Below, piece after piece: positions 24,727-31,886 of a stretch of 32,815 bases of DNA; the first letter of the stretch is position 1, and every line of letters starts with the position of its first letter. The stretch is from Bacillota bacterium (GTDB lineage Bacteria > Bacillota > Dethiobacteria > DTU022 > UBA8154), in assembly GCA_012798895.1 (NCBI GenBank), contig JAAZMI010000055.1:1-32815 (forward strand), given 5' to 3'. A program made the translations under genes and the position numbers. The notes under the pieces are model-generated. The model saw only the letters and a list, made by a program, of their open reading frames with translations. It was not told the origin of the DNA and did not search any database.

Positions 24727-26490
24727 TTAGGGCTTTCCGGTTTTACCGATAAAAGAACGCAGCTTTTCTTCGTGTGGCGTAACATATTTTGTTCTGTAAT
24801 TGCTGTAGGTGACAAGCCCCGGTTTTTTCCCCAACCGGCGGACATTTTTAACCTGCGTGTAATCGACAGGAACATTGGAGGAATGGGCGCCCCGGCTGAA
24901 ATGGGCAGCTAGTAGAGCTGCTTCTTCGATCGTCTCTTCCCGGGGGTGCTCTGCTTTGACGATGATATGGGAACCGGGCAGATCCTTGGCGTGTAGCCAA
25001 AGATCGGTTTTAGCAGCGAAGTGGTGCACAAGGAATTCGTTTTGGAGGTTGTTGCGCCCCACGATAATTTCTTCTCCCCGAGAAGAGGTGAATTTTAAGG
25101 GAACTAGCTGCGATCTTGTTTTCTGAGGGCGGGGTTTTTTGGGGGCCGGCAGGTAACCGGTTGCCACCAGTTCTGCTTTAATCTCCTGCAAAACTGCCAT
25201 ATCGGCTTTTTCGAGTGCAAAAAGCACGTTTTCGAGGTAGGCCTTCTCCTGGCGAGTCTGCTGCAGCCGGGCGGCAATCTTCTTTTTCCCCTGACGGGCT
25301 TTGCGGTATCTTCGAAAATAGCGCTGGGCGTTTGCAGAGGGTGATACCTGCGGGTCGAGTTTTATTTTAACGTAATCTTCTTCTGCCCGGAAGGCGTTTT
25401 GCAGAAGCACTTCATTCGATTTTTCCGGGATCTGATGCAGGTTGATCAGCAACAGTTCGCCGCACTGGCGATAATAATCAGCTTTAGCGGCTTTCTCCAG
25501 CTCTAATAGCTGGTTTTTTTCTTTGCGTTTGTTTTTCTTTAGGGCTTGTTCTGCACTGCGGGTTACTAAGAGGCATAGTTTTTCCTTATCTTCCTTCTCT
25601 TCTTTTGCGCTATAAAATTCATCTAAAAGAGAGCTGATCGAAGAAAAGAACTGTTGGCGCCCGGGAAGGGGCTGCGCCGGTTTTAAGACGTGGTAATCAT
25701 AGGGTTGGCCTTGCGGATCCAGAAACAATGCCGGGTTCCAGTTCCGATCCCGGTAGATATCTAAAACTTCATACAGCTTTTGCCAAAGAACGGGCGCTGC
25801 TTCTGCTGTTAGAAAGGTAGAACCGGCCCGGGCGGCGATCTCTGTCGCCAAAAAGGGGCTAAGCCCCTGCAGGTTGGCCAATAGCGCCCTCGAGGCGGGT
25901 TGGTTTTCCAGCCTCTCTATCTCCTGCTGGAAATGTTCATAGTTAAGAGCATAAGGGTGTAATTTTTCCTGTGGCGGCGGCGGAATGTAGGTGTGGCGGG
26001 GCAGAAGCACCCGGTAGCGGTTTAGAGAGGATGGTATCGGTTTTAGGGCGCCGAGGATGATCTGCTTTCCTTTTCGATCGGGGGTATCCAGCAAGACAAG
26101 GTTGCTGTGACGCCCCATGATCTCCACAGCCAATGTTTTCTGCACTTTCTCCCCTCGTGTATTCAAGACGGTGAAGTGCAGGTAGAGCACTCTTTCGAGG
26201 GGAGGCTGTTCGAGGGAGGCGAGGAGGCCGTTTACGAGGTGTTTGCGCACGAGCATGCAAAAAGGTGGGGGGGTCGGGGGGTGGCTAAAATTGCGTTCTG
26301 TAAAGTTGATGCGTCCTCTCTGCGTATGTATAGAGATAAAAAGCGGTGTTAAAGGCACCCCCCCTCTAAAGAACAGCAGCATCTCCCGGGGGTTCAGTTG
26401 ATATACTCTATTTAATCGTCCCCGGTTTTCCAGGATATTTTCTTCTATTTCTTGTGCTACAGCATTCAGGACAAAGGCATCAAAAGCCAT
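24727..26490 (-). CDS. rqcH: Ribosome quality control protein RqcH (NFACT family)
   Basis: Rqc2/NEMF homologue that binds stalled 50S-peptidyl-tRNA complexes and recruits Ala-tRNA to add a C-terminal alanine tail. Older annotations call it fibronectin-binding protein. The 587 residues comprise NFACT-N (MAFDAFVLNAVAQEIEE; FCMLVRKHLVNGLL; EIMGRHSNLVLLD), helix-hairpin-helix and coiled-coil segments at about 280-450, and NFACT-R (SRGEEIIVGRNNLQNE; DLWLHAKDLPGSHIIVK; GKKPGLVTYSNYRTKYVTP). The tRNA-contacting Asp-Arg pair appears as E99-R100. GGGGAGGA precedes the ATG. It is the only minus-strand gene here; the Bacillus orthologue yloA also neighbours yloB. Confidence 0.95.
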   Translation of the reverse strand: MAFDAFVLNAVAQEIEENILENRGRLNRVYQLNPREMLLFFRGGVPLTPLFISIHTQRGRINFTERNFSHPPTPPPFCMLVRKHLVNGLLASLEQPPLERVLYLHFTVLNTRGEKVQKTLAVEIMGRHSNLVLLDTPDRKGKQIILGALKPIPSSLNRYRVLLPRHTYIPPPPQEKLHPYALNYEHFQQEIERLENQPASRALLANLQGLSPFLATEIAARAGSTFLTAEAAPVLWQKLYEVLDIYRDRNWNPALFLDPQGQPYDYHVLKPAQPLPGRQQFFSSISSLLDEFYSAKEEKEDKEKLCLLVTRSAEQALKKNKRKEKNQLLELEKAAKADYYRQCGELLLINLHQIPEKSNEVLLQNAFRAEEDYVKIKLDPQVSPSANAQRYFRRYRKARQGKKKIAARLQQTRQEKAYLENVLFALEKADMAVLQEIKAELVATGYLPAPKKPRPQKTRSQLVPLKFTSSRGEEIIVGRNNLQNEFLVHHFAAKTDLWLHAKDLPGSHIIVKAEHPREETIEEAALLAAHFSRGAHSSNVPVDYTQVKNVRRLGKKPGLVTYSNYRTKYVTPHEEKLRSFIGKTGKP

Positions 26491-26524
26491 CCTGGTTTCC
26501 TCCCCATGGTACAGTTTGTTCCCC

Positions 26525-26569
26525 GGCCGCGGCCGCCTTAGGGGTTAAAACCCAAAGATGGCCGCAGCC
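26525..26569 (-). promoter_or_regulatory. Structured 5' leader of rqcH
   Basis: GGCCGCGGCC (26525-26534) can pair with GGCCGCAGCC (26560-26569) over 10 bp, with one G-U pair in the minus-strand RNA. The arms enclose a small inner hairpin from GGGTTAAAACCC. It lies in the roughly 120-base untranslated leader of rqcH and has no T run, so it is not a terminator. A protein-binding or stability role is possible. Confidence 0.45.
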
Positions 26570-26599
26570 CTTAAAATGTTTTGGATCTTTAATTTCCGC

Positions 26600-26627
26600 T
26601 TGGAGCTGATTCCACAGTAAGTATAAC
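26600..26627 (+). promoter_or_regulatory. Possible promoter of the calcium ATPase gene
   Basis: TTGGAG (26600-26605) and TATAAC (26622-26627) are 16 bases apart on the plus strand. Its -10 overlaps the minus-strand -10 of rqcH (26620-26625), so both polymerases could not bind at once. Confidence 0.45.
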
Positions 26628-26648
26628 TGCCGCCGGTAGAAAAAGCAA
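26620..26648 (-). promoter_or_regulatory. Sigma-A-type promoter of rqcH
   Basis: On the minus strand TTGCTT (26643-26648) and TATACT (26620-26625) are separated by exactly 17 bases. The predicted start is near 26613, giving a leader of about 120 bases that contains the GC-rich stem. Confidence 0.65.
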
Positions 26649-26666
26649 ACACTGAACCCTTGGAAA

Positions 26667-26691
26667 ACCCGGGACAAGCGGGTCATTTTTT
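26667..26691 (+). terminator. Terminator-like hairpin 1 ahead of the calcium ATPase
   Basis: ACCCG (26667-26671) pairs with CGGGT (26679-26683) around a 7-base loop, followed by CA and six Ts. No plus-strand gene ends upstream, so on this strand it would act as an attenuator of the ATPase transcript. Confidence 0.45.
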
Positions 26692-26725
26692 CCTTTGGAA
26701 AGGAATATGAATAGAAACGGGATTT

Positions 26726-26751
26726 TGCCGGCAGAGCCGGGCATCTTTTTT
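26726..26751 (+). terminator. Terminator-like hairpin 2 ahead of the calcium ATPase
   Basis: TGCCGGC (26726-26732) pairs with GCCGGGCA (26736-26743) with one bulged G and an AGA loop, followed by TCTTTTTT. It lies inside the possible N-terminal extension of the ATPase frame, which argues for the later start at 26779. Confidence 0.55.
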
Positions 26752-26778
26752 GCAAAAAAACAGAACGGTGATGAAAAA

Positions 26779-29520
26779 ATGAAGAGATCTACCTCCATTC
26801 TCTGGGCCCTCTCCCCTCTGCGGGAGATCTACCGCCACTACAGGGTGGAGCCGGGCCATGGACTGGCCGGGCTGGAGGCCTCCCGCCGTCTGCAGCAGTG
26901 GGGCAGCAACACCTTGCAGGAAAAAAAACAAAAAGGAATGGCAGAGATTTTTCTCGATCAGTTTAGGGATTTTATGGTACTGATCCTGCTTGTAGCCACG
27001 CTTATCTCCGGGTTGCTAAAGGAATACAGCGATGCTCTGACCATCATCGTGATCGTCGTTTTAAATGCGGTGCTTGGTTTCGTTCAGGAATTTAGGGCAG
27101 AACGTTCATTTGCCGCCCTGCAGAAGATGACTGCACCCCGGGGCAATGTATTGCGAGACGGTCTGCGCCAGGAGATACCCGCCTGGCAGGTGGTCCCCGG
27201 CGATCTTATTCTTTTGGAAGCCGGCGACCGCGTCTGTGCTGATGTGCGCTTAATGGATGCCGACGCGCTGAAAGTTGATGAATCCCCGCTGACGGGGGAA
27301 TCGACGCCGGTGGAAAAGGAGACATCAACCCTAAAGGTGCTGCCTTCTTCACTTGGCGATGTTAAGAATATGGTTTTCAAGGGCACGCTGATCGTCAACG
27401 GCCAGGGTTTTGGCGTGGCGGTGGCCACCGGCATGCAGACAGAGATGGGCCGGATCGCTTCCTTGATGCAGGAAGCAGAGACAGGCAGCACACCGCTGCA
27501 GAGGCGCCTGGCCATACTGGGGAAATACCTGGTGGCCGCCTGCTTTCTGCTCTGTCTGGGCCTGGCTTTGCTAGGGCTTTGGCGGGGAGAGGAGTTATAT
27601 AAGATGTTCATGGCCGGAATCTCCCTGGCTGTGGCGGCTATTCCCGAGGGGTTGCCGGCTATAGTTACCATTTCGCTGGCCCTCGGCGTACAGCGCATGG
27701 CCAGGCGCAGGGCAATCGTGCGGCGTCTGCCGGCCGTGGAAACCCTGGGCTGCGCGACGGTGATCTGTGCGGATAAAACGGGGACGATCACCCAAAACAG
27801 GCTAACAGTGAAGAGAATCTATGCGGAGGGCCGTTTTTACAACGTGGAGGGTGAAGGGGACGATCTGCAGGGGGGGATCTACGCCGCCGGGAAAAGGATC
27901 GGTGCATCGCCAGAAGCAGGCCTTAGGCAGTTGTTCTTGGGTATGACCCTCTGCAATAACGCTACCTTACTGCGCCCTGTGGGACTGCTCGGGGATGAAA
28001 CCGTGTTTGCCGGGCCCGGGCCGGTGCGGGGGGCGCCACGGGAGATGCTGCAGGGTGATCCCCTGGAGAGGGCCCTTTTGATCTGTGCGGCCAAAGCCGG
28101 TTTCTGGAAGGAGGAACTGGAAGATAATTATCTTCGGATCAAGGAATTTCCCTTTAATGCCGAGCGGAAATGTATGTCTATAATCTATCAAAAGGGCGTT
28201 GAAAAAGTTATCTACGTGAAAGGGGCACCGGAGAGCCTGCTTGAAAAATCTGCTTACCTGCTGGAAGGGGGACGGGTGAGGCCTCTGCATCCCGGCGATC
28301 GACAAAGGATCTTATCACGGGTCGATGAGATGGCGACGGAGGCTCTTAGGACGTTGGCGGTAGCTTACCGCCTATTACCGGGGCATATCGAGCCCACGCG
28401 GGCGGAGGCAGGCGAAGTTGAGACGGAGCTGATCTTCGCCGGTTTTTGCGGGATGATCGATCCTCCCCGCCCTGCTGTCTTTAAAGCGATACAGAGCTGT
28501 ATCAGGGCCGGTATCGGCATTAAGATGATTACGGGAGACCACCGGCATACGGCGATGGCCATCGGGCAGAAGACGGGCATACTGCGCCCCGGTAGCAGGG
28601 TCATCACCGGGGAAGAGCTTGATCGGCTTAGCGAAAAAGAGCTTTTCAGGGATATTGACAGTTTTGCCGTCTTTGCCCGGGTCAACCCGGAACATAAGCT
28701 GCGCATAGTACGCTGCTTAAAAGCCCGCGGGCATATTGTGGCCATGACCGGAGACGGGGTCAACGATGCCCCGGCTATAAAAGAAGCCGATATCGGCATC
28801 GCCATGGGTTCGACGGGAACAGAGGTGACCAAAGAAGCGGCCTCCCTGATTCTGGCGGACGATAATTTTAAAACGATCGTTGCCGCAGTAGAGGAGGGGC
28901 GAAATATCTATGAAAACATCCGCAAATTCATCCGTTTTCTGTTAGGGTGTAACTTCGGAGAGATTCTAACCATGTTTTTAGCTATGGTTTTGGGGTTGCC
29001 CCTGCCTCTGCGCCCCATCCAAATTCTCTGGGTCAACCTGGTGACAGACGGCCTTCCGGCCATTGCTCTTGGTTTGGAGCCACCCGAAGATGACGTCATG
29101 CAGGATCCCCCCCGCTCCCCGCAGGAGGGAATTCTGGGGCGGGGGCTCTGGAGAAAGATATTGCTTCGTGGCATTATTATCGGTGCAACCTCGGTGCTCA
29201 TCTTTGCGCTGGCGCTCCGGCAGACGGAGGTATTGATCTATGCCCAGACGATGGCTCTGTCCACCTTGATCGTTACCCAGCTTTTCCATGTTTTTGAATG
29301 CCGTTCCGAGAAGCGGACGGTTTGGGAAACAAGCCCAAGGTGTAACTGGGCGCTTATCGGGGCGGTAATTTTCTCCTGTTTCCTTCTGGTCATCATTGTC
29401 TACCATCCTTTCCTGCAAGCTGTTTTCAAAACCTACCCCCTGCGGGGTCAAGATTGGTATCTCATCTTTATCGTCTCCATCCTTCCTTATTTTGTCGGTT
29501 TTTTCTTGCACAAGAGCTAA
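26779..29520 (+). CDS. Calcium-transporting P-type ATPase (type II)
   Basis: Ten-helix membrane pump that exports Ca2+ at the expense of ATP. I prefer ATG 26779 (913 residues) with GGTGAT (26767-26772) upstream. The frame is open to TTG 26695 with another ATG at 26707, but that stretch holds a terminator-like hairpin. Motifs: SPLTGEST in the actuator, AAIPEGLPAIVTISLALG in M4, phosphorylation loop CADKTGTITQN, KGAPE, MTGDGVNDAPAIKEADIGIAMG, NFGE in M5 and NLVTDGLPA in M6. The M8 position equal to SERCA Glu908 is Gln (VTQLFH), suggesting one Ca2+ per cycle. The Bacillus orthologue is yloB, in the same position. Confidence 0.93.
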   Translation: MKRSTSILWALSPLREIYRHYRVEPGHGLAGLEASRRLQQWGSNTLQEKKQKGMAEIFLDQFRDFMVLILLVATLISGLLKEYSDALTIIVIVVLNAVLGFVQEFRAERSFAALQKMTAPRGNVLRDGLRQEIPAWQVVPGDLILLEAGDRVCADVRLMDADALKVDESPLTGESTPVEKETSTLKVLPSSLGDVKNMVFKGTLIVNGQGFGVAVATGMQTEMGRIASLMQEAETGSTPLQRRLAILGKYLVAACFLLCLGLALLGLWRGEELYKMFMAGISLAVAAIPEGLPAIVTISLALGVQRMARRRAIVRRLPAVETLGCATVICADKTGTITQNRLTVKRIYAEGRFYNVEGEGDDLQGGIYAAGKRIGASPEAGLRQLFLGMTLCNNATLLRPVGLLGDETVFAGPGPVRGAPREMLQGDPLERALLICAAKAGFWKEELEDNYLRIKEFPFNAERKCMSIIYQKGVEKVIYVKGAPESLLEKSAYLLEGGRVRPLHPGDRQRILSRVDEMATEALRTLAVAYRLLPGHIEPTRAEAGEVETELIFAGFCGMIDPPRPAVFKAIQSCIRAGIGIKMITGDHRHTAMAIGQKTGILRPGSRVITGEELDRLSEKELFRDIDSFAVFARVNPEHKLRIVRCLKARGHIVAMTGDGVNDAPAIKEADIGIAMGSTGTEVTKEAASLILADDNFKTIVAAVEEGRNIYENIRKFIRFLLGCNFGEILTMFLAMVLGLPLPLRPIQILWVNLVTDGLPAIALGLEPPEDDVMQDPPRSPQEGILGRGLWRKILLRGIIIGATSVLIFALALRQTEVLIYAQTMALSTLIVTQLFHVFECRSEKRTVWETSPRCNWALIGAVIFSCFLLVIIVYHPFLQAVFKTYPLRGQDWYLIFIVSILPYFVGFFLHKS

Positions 29521-29602
29521 TTGATGGCGATGGAATTGAAGGATACTCTTGCCAATGAAAGAAGAATCCCGCAAGCTTGCCCGTTGGGCATCAATTTCTT
29601 TT
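29521..29602 (+). terminator. Probable terminator after the calcium ATPase
   Basis: TGCCC (29578-29582) and GGGCA (29586-29590) form a short stem with a GTT loop. TTGATG (29521-29526) and CATCAA (29589-29594) could form an alternative outer stem. TTTCTTTTTTT follows directly. Confidence 0.5.
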
Positions 29603-29608
29603 TTTCCC

Positions 29609-29636
29609 TTGATTATGCCCGTTATTATGATAAAAT
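29609..29636 (+). promoter_or_regulatory. Promoter of the yicC-remA-gmk-rpoZ-coaBC operon
   Basis: TTGATT (29609-29614) and TAAAAT (29631-29636) are spaced 16 bases. The predicted start is near 29643, about 45 bases before yicC. Confidence 0.55.
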
Positions 29637-29687
29637 AGGGTAAATAGAAAAATCGTCCGGGTAAAGCCGAATAAAAGGGGTATGAAT

Positions 29688-30569
29688 TTGCTTAAAAGTA
29701 TGACGGGCTATGGCAGAGGGGAGGAGAGCGTTAACGGTTATCGTTTTCTGATCGAGATCAAAACTTTAAATCATCGTTATTTTGATCTGGTGCTCAGGGC
29801 ACCGAAAGACCTCTGGTCGCTGGAGGATAAGATCAGGCGCATGTTGCAGGAGAAGATCCACCGGGGGAGGGTAGAGATCTTCATTACCCTGGAGAGGAGT
29901 CGGGGAAAGGGAAAAAGTGTGACGATCGATTGGGAGTTGGCCGCGGCTTATTTTGATTCACTGGAAAGGCTGCAGGATTCTCTGCAGTTACCTGTAAAAA
30001 AGCTAACGGTTACCGAATTGGCACTTTTACCGGAAGTTTTAAACCTGGAAAATCTTCCCGTGGATCCAGAGATATTAACGCCGCTTTTGGAGGGCGCAAT
30101 GGATGAAGCCATCTCCCAATTAATTCAGCAGAGAAAGGAAGAGGGGGAGAGGCTGGAGGCGGACATTCTTTCGCGGTTGGATAAACTGGAGGAATATAAT
30201 ACCCGGATTAGAAAGAGGGTTCCACTTTGTTTGGAAGAATACCGGGAAAAATTGCAGGTGCGTTTAGAAGAGCTCCATGCCGGACGGGAATATGATCGGC
30301 AACGTTTTTTTACAGAGGTTGCTTTTTTCGCGGAAAGATGTAATATTGAGGAAGAAACTGTCCGCTTGGACAGCCACCTAAAACTTTTCCGCAAGGCAAT
30401 GCAAAAAGATGAAGCTGTGGGCCGTAAATTAGATTTTTTTATGCAGGAGATGAACAGGGAAGTAAATACGATCGCTTCCAAAAGCAGCGATCTGGATATC
30501 TCCCATCTTGCAGTGGAAGCCAGAAGTGAGATTGAAAAGATTAGGGAACAGGTGCAAAACATCGAGTAA
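29688..30569 (+). CDS. yicC: YicC/YloC family endoribonuclease
   Basis: Member of the YicC family, described as a manganese-dependent endoribonuclease involved in RNA turnover. TTG 29688 (293 residues) stands 7 bases after AAAAGGGG (29673-29680) and gives the standard opening LKSMTGYGRGEE; ATG 29682 is two codons earlier with poor spacing. Conserved segments are KTLNHRYFDLVLRAP, RRMLQEKIHRGRVEIFITLE, ERCNIEEETVRLDSHL and the C-terminal LDFFMQEMNREVNTIASKSSDLDISHLAVEARSEIEKIREQVQN type ending. The Bacillus orthologue yloC also lies just before remA. Confidence 0.95.
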   Translation: MLKSMTGYGRGEESVNGYRFLIEIKTLNHRYFDLVLRAPKDLWSLEDKIRRMLQEKIHRGRVEIFITLERSRGKGKSVTIDWELAAAYFDSLERLQDSLQLPVKKLTVTELALLPEVLNLENLPVDPEILTPLLEGAMDEAISQLIQQRKEEGERLEADILSRLDKLEEYNTRIRKRVPLCLEEYREKLQVRLEELHAGREYDRQRFFTEVAFFAERCNIEEETVRLDSHLKLFRKAMQKDEAVGRKLDFFMQEMNREVNTIASKSSDLDISHLAVEARSEIEKIREQVQNIE

Positions 30570-30623
30570 TGGACGACTTATCTAATCTTGCTTGAATTAC
30601 GGGGCAAATGATCTTCAACTGAT

Positions 30624-30665
30624 AAAGGAGGTGCAGGCCTGATTCCGGTTCAATCGAGGATGTAA
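30624..30665 (+). other. Orphan ribosome-binding site and possible mini-ORF before remA
   Basis: AAAGGAGGTG (30624-30633) is a near-perfect anti-16S match but no ATG, GTG or TTG stands at normal distance. A CTG at 30639 would begin an 8-codon frame ending at TAA 30663-30665, five bases before the possible remA TTG 30671. The remA frame itself is open back to 30626 without a standard start. Confidence 0.35.
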
Positions 30666-30700
30666 AAATATTGAAAACGCTTGGTCGGGATCAGGTTAAA

Positions 30701-30976
30701 ATGCATATTAAACTAATAAACATCGGCTTTGGAAACATCGTATCGGCAAACCGTATCATTGCTATTGTCAGCCCTGAATCCGCCCCGATTAAGCGGATCA
30801 TTGGGGAGGCTAGAGACAGGGGCATGCTGGTTGATGCCACCTACGGGCGGAGGACGCGTGCTGTGATCATCACCGATAGCGGGCATGTGATTCTATCCGC
30901 TGTGCAACCGGAGACGGTACGGCATCGCCTGCAAAACCGGGATCCGGTGCAGGAAGAAAGCGGTTCCCGGGTGTAA
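30701..30976 (+). CDS. remA: Extracellular matrix and osmotic regulator RemA (DUF370)
   Basis: Small DNA-binding protein that in Bacillus subtilis activates biofilm matrix and osmoprotection genes as ring-shaped oligomers. ATG 30701 gives 91 residues starting [12 protein letters not shown], the family opening. The core [27 protein letters not shown] and [29 protein letters not shown] is nearly identical to the Bacillus protein. The start is uncertain: only a weak AGG precedes ATG 30701, and TTG 30671 is an in-frame alternative, while a perfect ribosome site (30624-30633) lies too far upstream to serve either. Confidence 0.93.
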   Translation: MHIKLINIGFGNIVSANRIIAIVSPESAPIKRIIGEARDRGMLVDATYGRRTRAVIITDSGHVILSAVQPETVRHRLQNRDPVQEESGSRV

Positions 30977-31004
30977 CCGATCTGTGATCCGGTATGAAGA
31001 GATG

Positions 31005-31616
31005 ATGAAAGGGGTTTTGGTTGTCATCTCCGGGCCTTCCGGAACAGGTAAGGGGACGATCTGCAGCAGGCTTTCCCGGGAAAATTCAAAATTGTATAAT
31101 GCCATCTCACTCACCACCCGCCCCCCCCGGCAAGGGGAAGAAGACGGCGTAAGCTACTTTTTTTCTTCTGAAGAAGATTTCCGAAGGCTTATTCTGGAGG
31201 ATGCTTTACTGGAATGGGCCCATGTTTACGGCCATTACTATGGAACCTTGTGCGAGCAGGTAGAGGAAAAACTTGCACTGGGGTTCGATGTTATCTTAGA
31301 GATCGATACACAGGGAGCGGAACAGGTTCGCCGTAGAGAAAAAGAAGCGATCTTTATTTTTTTATTGCCCCCTTCTATGGAGGAGCTGTGGGCCCGGATT
31401 CAAGGCCGGGGTACGGACAGCCAGGCGGCTATCAGGGAAAGGTTTGCCGCTGCCCGCAGGGAGATAGAAGAGGCTTGCAAGTACGATTATGTGGTGATCA
31501 ACGAAGATGTAGTGGAGACGACAAAGGCTGTGGAAGCGATTATTTTAGCGGAAAAATGCCGGGCGGAAAGGAACCAAAATATGATTCGTCGCTTAAAAGA
31601 AGGTGAAAAAGGATGA
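31005..31616 (+). CDS. gmk: Guanylate kinase
   Basis: Phosphorylates GMP to GDP, a step in GTP and dGTP synthesis and in recycling of ppGpp-linked pools. ATG 31005 (203 residues) is preferred; ATG 31002 and GTG 30984 are in-frame alternatives with weak ribosome sites. The P-loop is GPSGTGKGT at 10-18. The GMP-binding part has SLTTRPPRQGEEDGVSYFF and LLEWAHVYGHYYGT, followed by VILEIDTQGAEQVRR and IFLLPPSMEELWARIQGRGTDS in the lid region. The stop overlaps the rpoZ start (ATGA), and the gene follows remA as in Bacillus. Confidence 0.97.
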   Translation: MKGVLVVISGPSGTGKGTICSRLSRENSKLYNAISLTTRPPRQGEEDGVSYFFSSEEDFRRLILEDALLEWAHVYGHYYGTLCEQVEEKLALGFDVILEIDTQGAEQVRRREKEAIFIFLLPPSMEELWARIQGRGTDSQAAIRERFAAARREIEEACKYDYVVINEDVVETTKAVEAIILAEKCRAERNQNMIRRLKEGEKG

Positions 31617-31819
31617 TCTATCCTTCTGTTGATCAGTTGTTAAAAAAAGTGGACAGCAGGTATTCCCTGGTGATCATGACGGCCAAAAGAGCGCGCCAAT
31701 TAAGGGAAAACCAGTTAAACAGAGATGATTCTGATTTTATTAAGGAAGTGACTGCGGCCTTGGAAGATATTGCAGTCGACAAGATCTATTTTGAAAGGAT
31801 AAAGGATGGCATTAAGTGA
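31613..31819 (+). CDS. rpoZ: RNA polymerase omega subunit
   Basis: Small subunit that assists folding and assembly of beta-prime into RNA polymerase. The 68 residues match the family throughout: YPSVDQLLKKVDSRYSLVIMTAKRARQL with the conserved RY and AKRARQL motifs, then FIKEVTAALEDIAVDKIYFE. The more usual KPVTxAL is replaced by KEVTAAL. The ATG overlaps the gmk stop by 4 bases, indicating coupled translation. Confidence 0.95.
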   Translation: MIYPSVDQLLKKVDSRYSLVIMTAKRARQLRENQLNRDDSDFIKEVTAALEDIAVDKIYFERIKDGIK

Positions 31820-31831
31820 TCTCGATCTTTG

Positions 31832-31859
31832 GTCGGGTTCGCCCGGCACGCAGTTTTTT
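31832..31859 (+). terminator. TTCG-loop hairpin with T run between rpoZ and coaBC
   Basis: GTCGGG (31832-31837) and CCCGGC (31842-31847) form 6 bp, one of them G-U, around a TTCG tetraloop. Six Ts follow after a 6-base gap (31854-31859). The gap makes it at best a partial terminator that may lower coaBC expression relative to rpoZ. Confidence 0.45.
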
Positions 31860-31886
31860 GAAACATAACAGATAACGGAGCAGACT

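Noticed and set aside
26491-26778. Manganese (yybP-ykoY) riboswitch before the P-type ATPase
   Set aside because: The conserved GGGGAGUAG-like and GACC segments are not present on either strand; only simple hairpins are seen.
26695-26778. N-terminal extension of the calcium ATPase from TTG 26695 or ATG 26707
   Set aside because: The stretch contains a terminator-like hairpin with T run and encodes sequence unlike the family N-terminus; it cannot be fully excluded.
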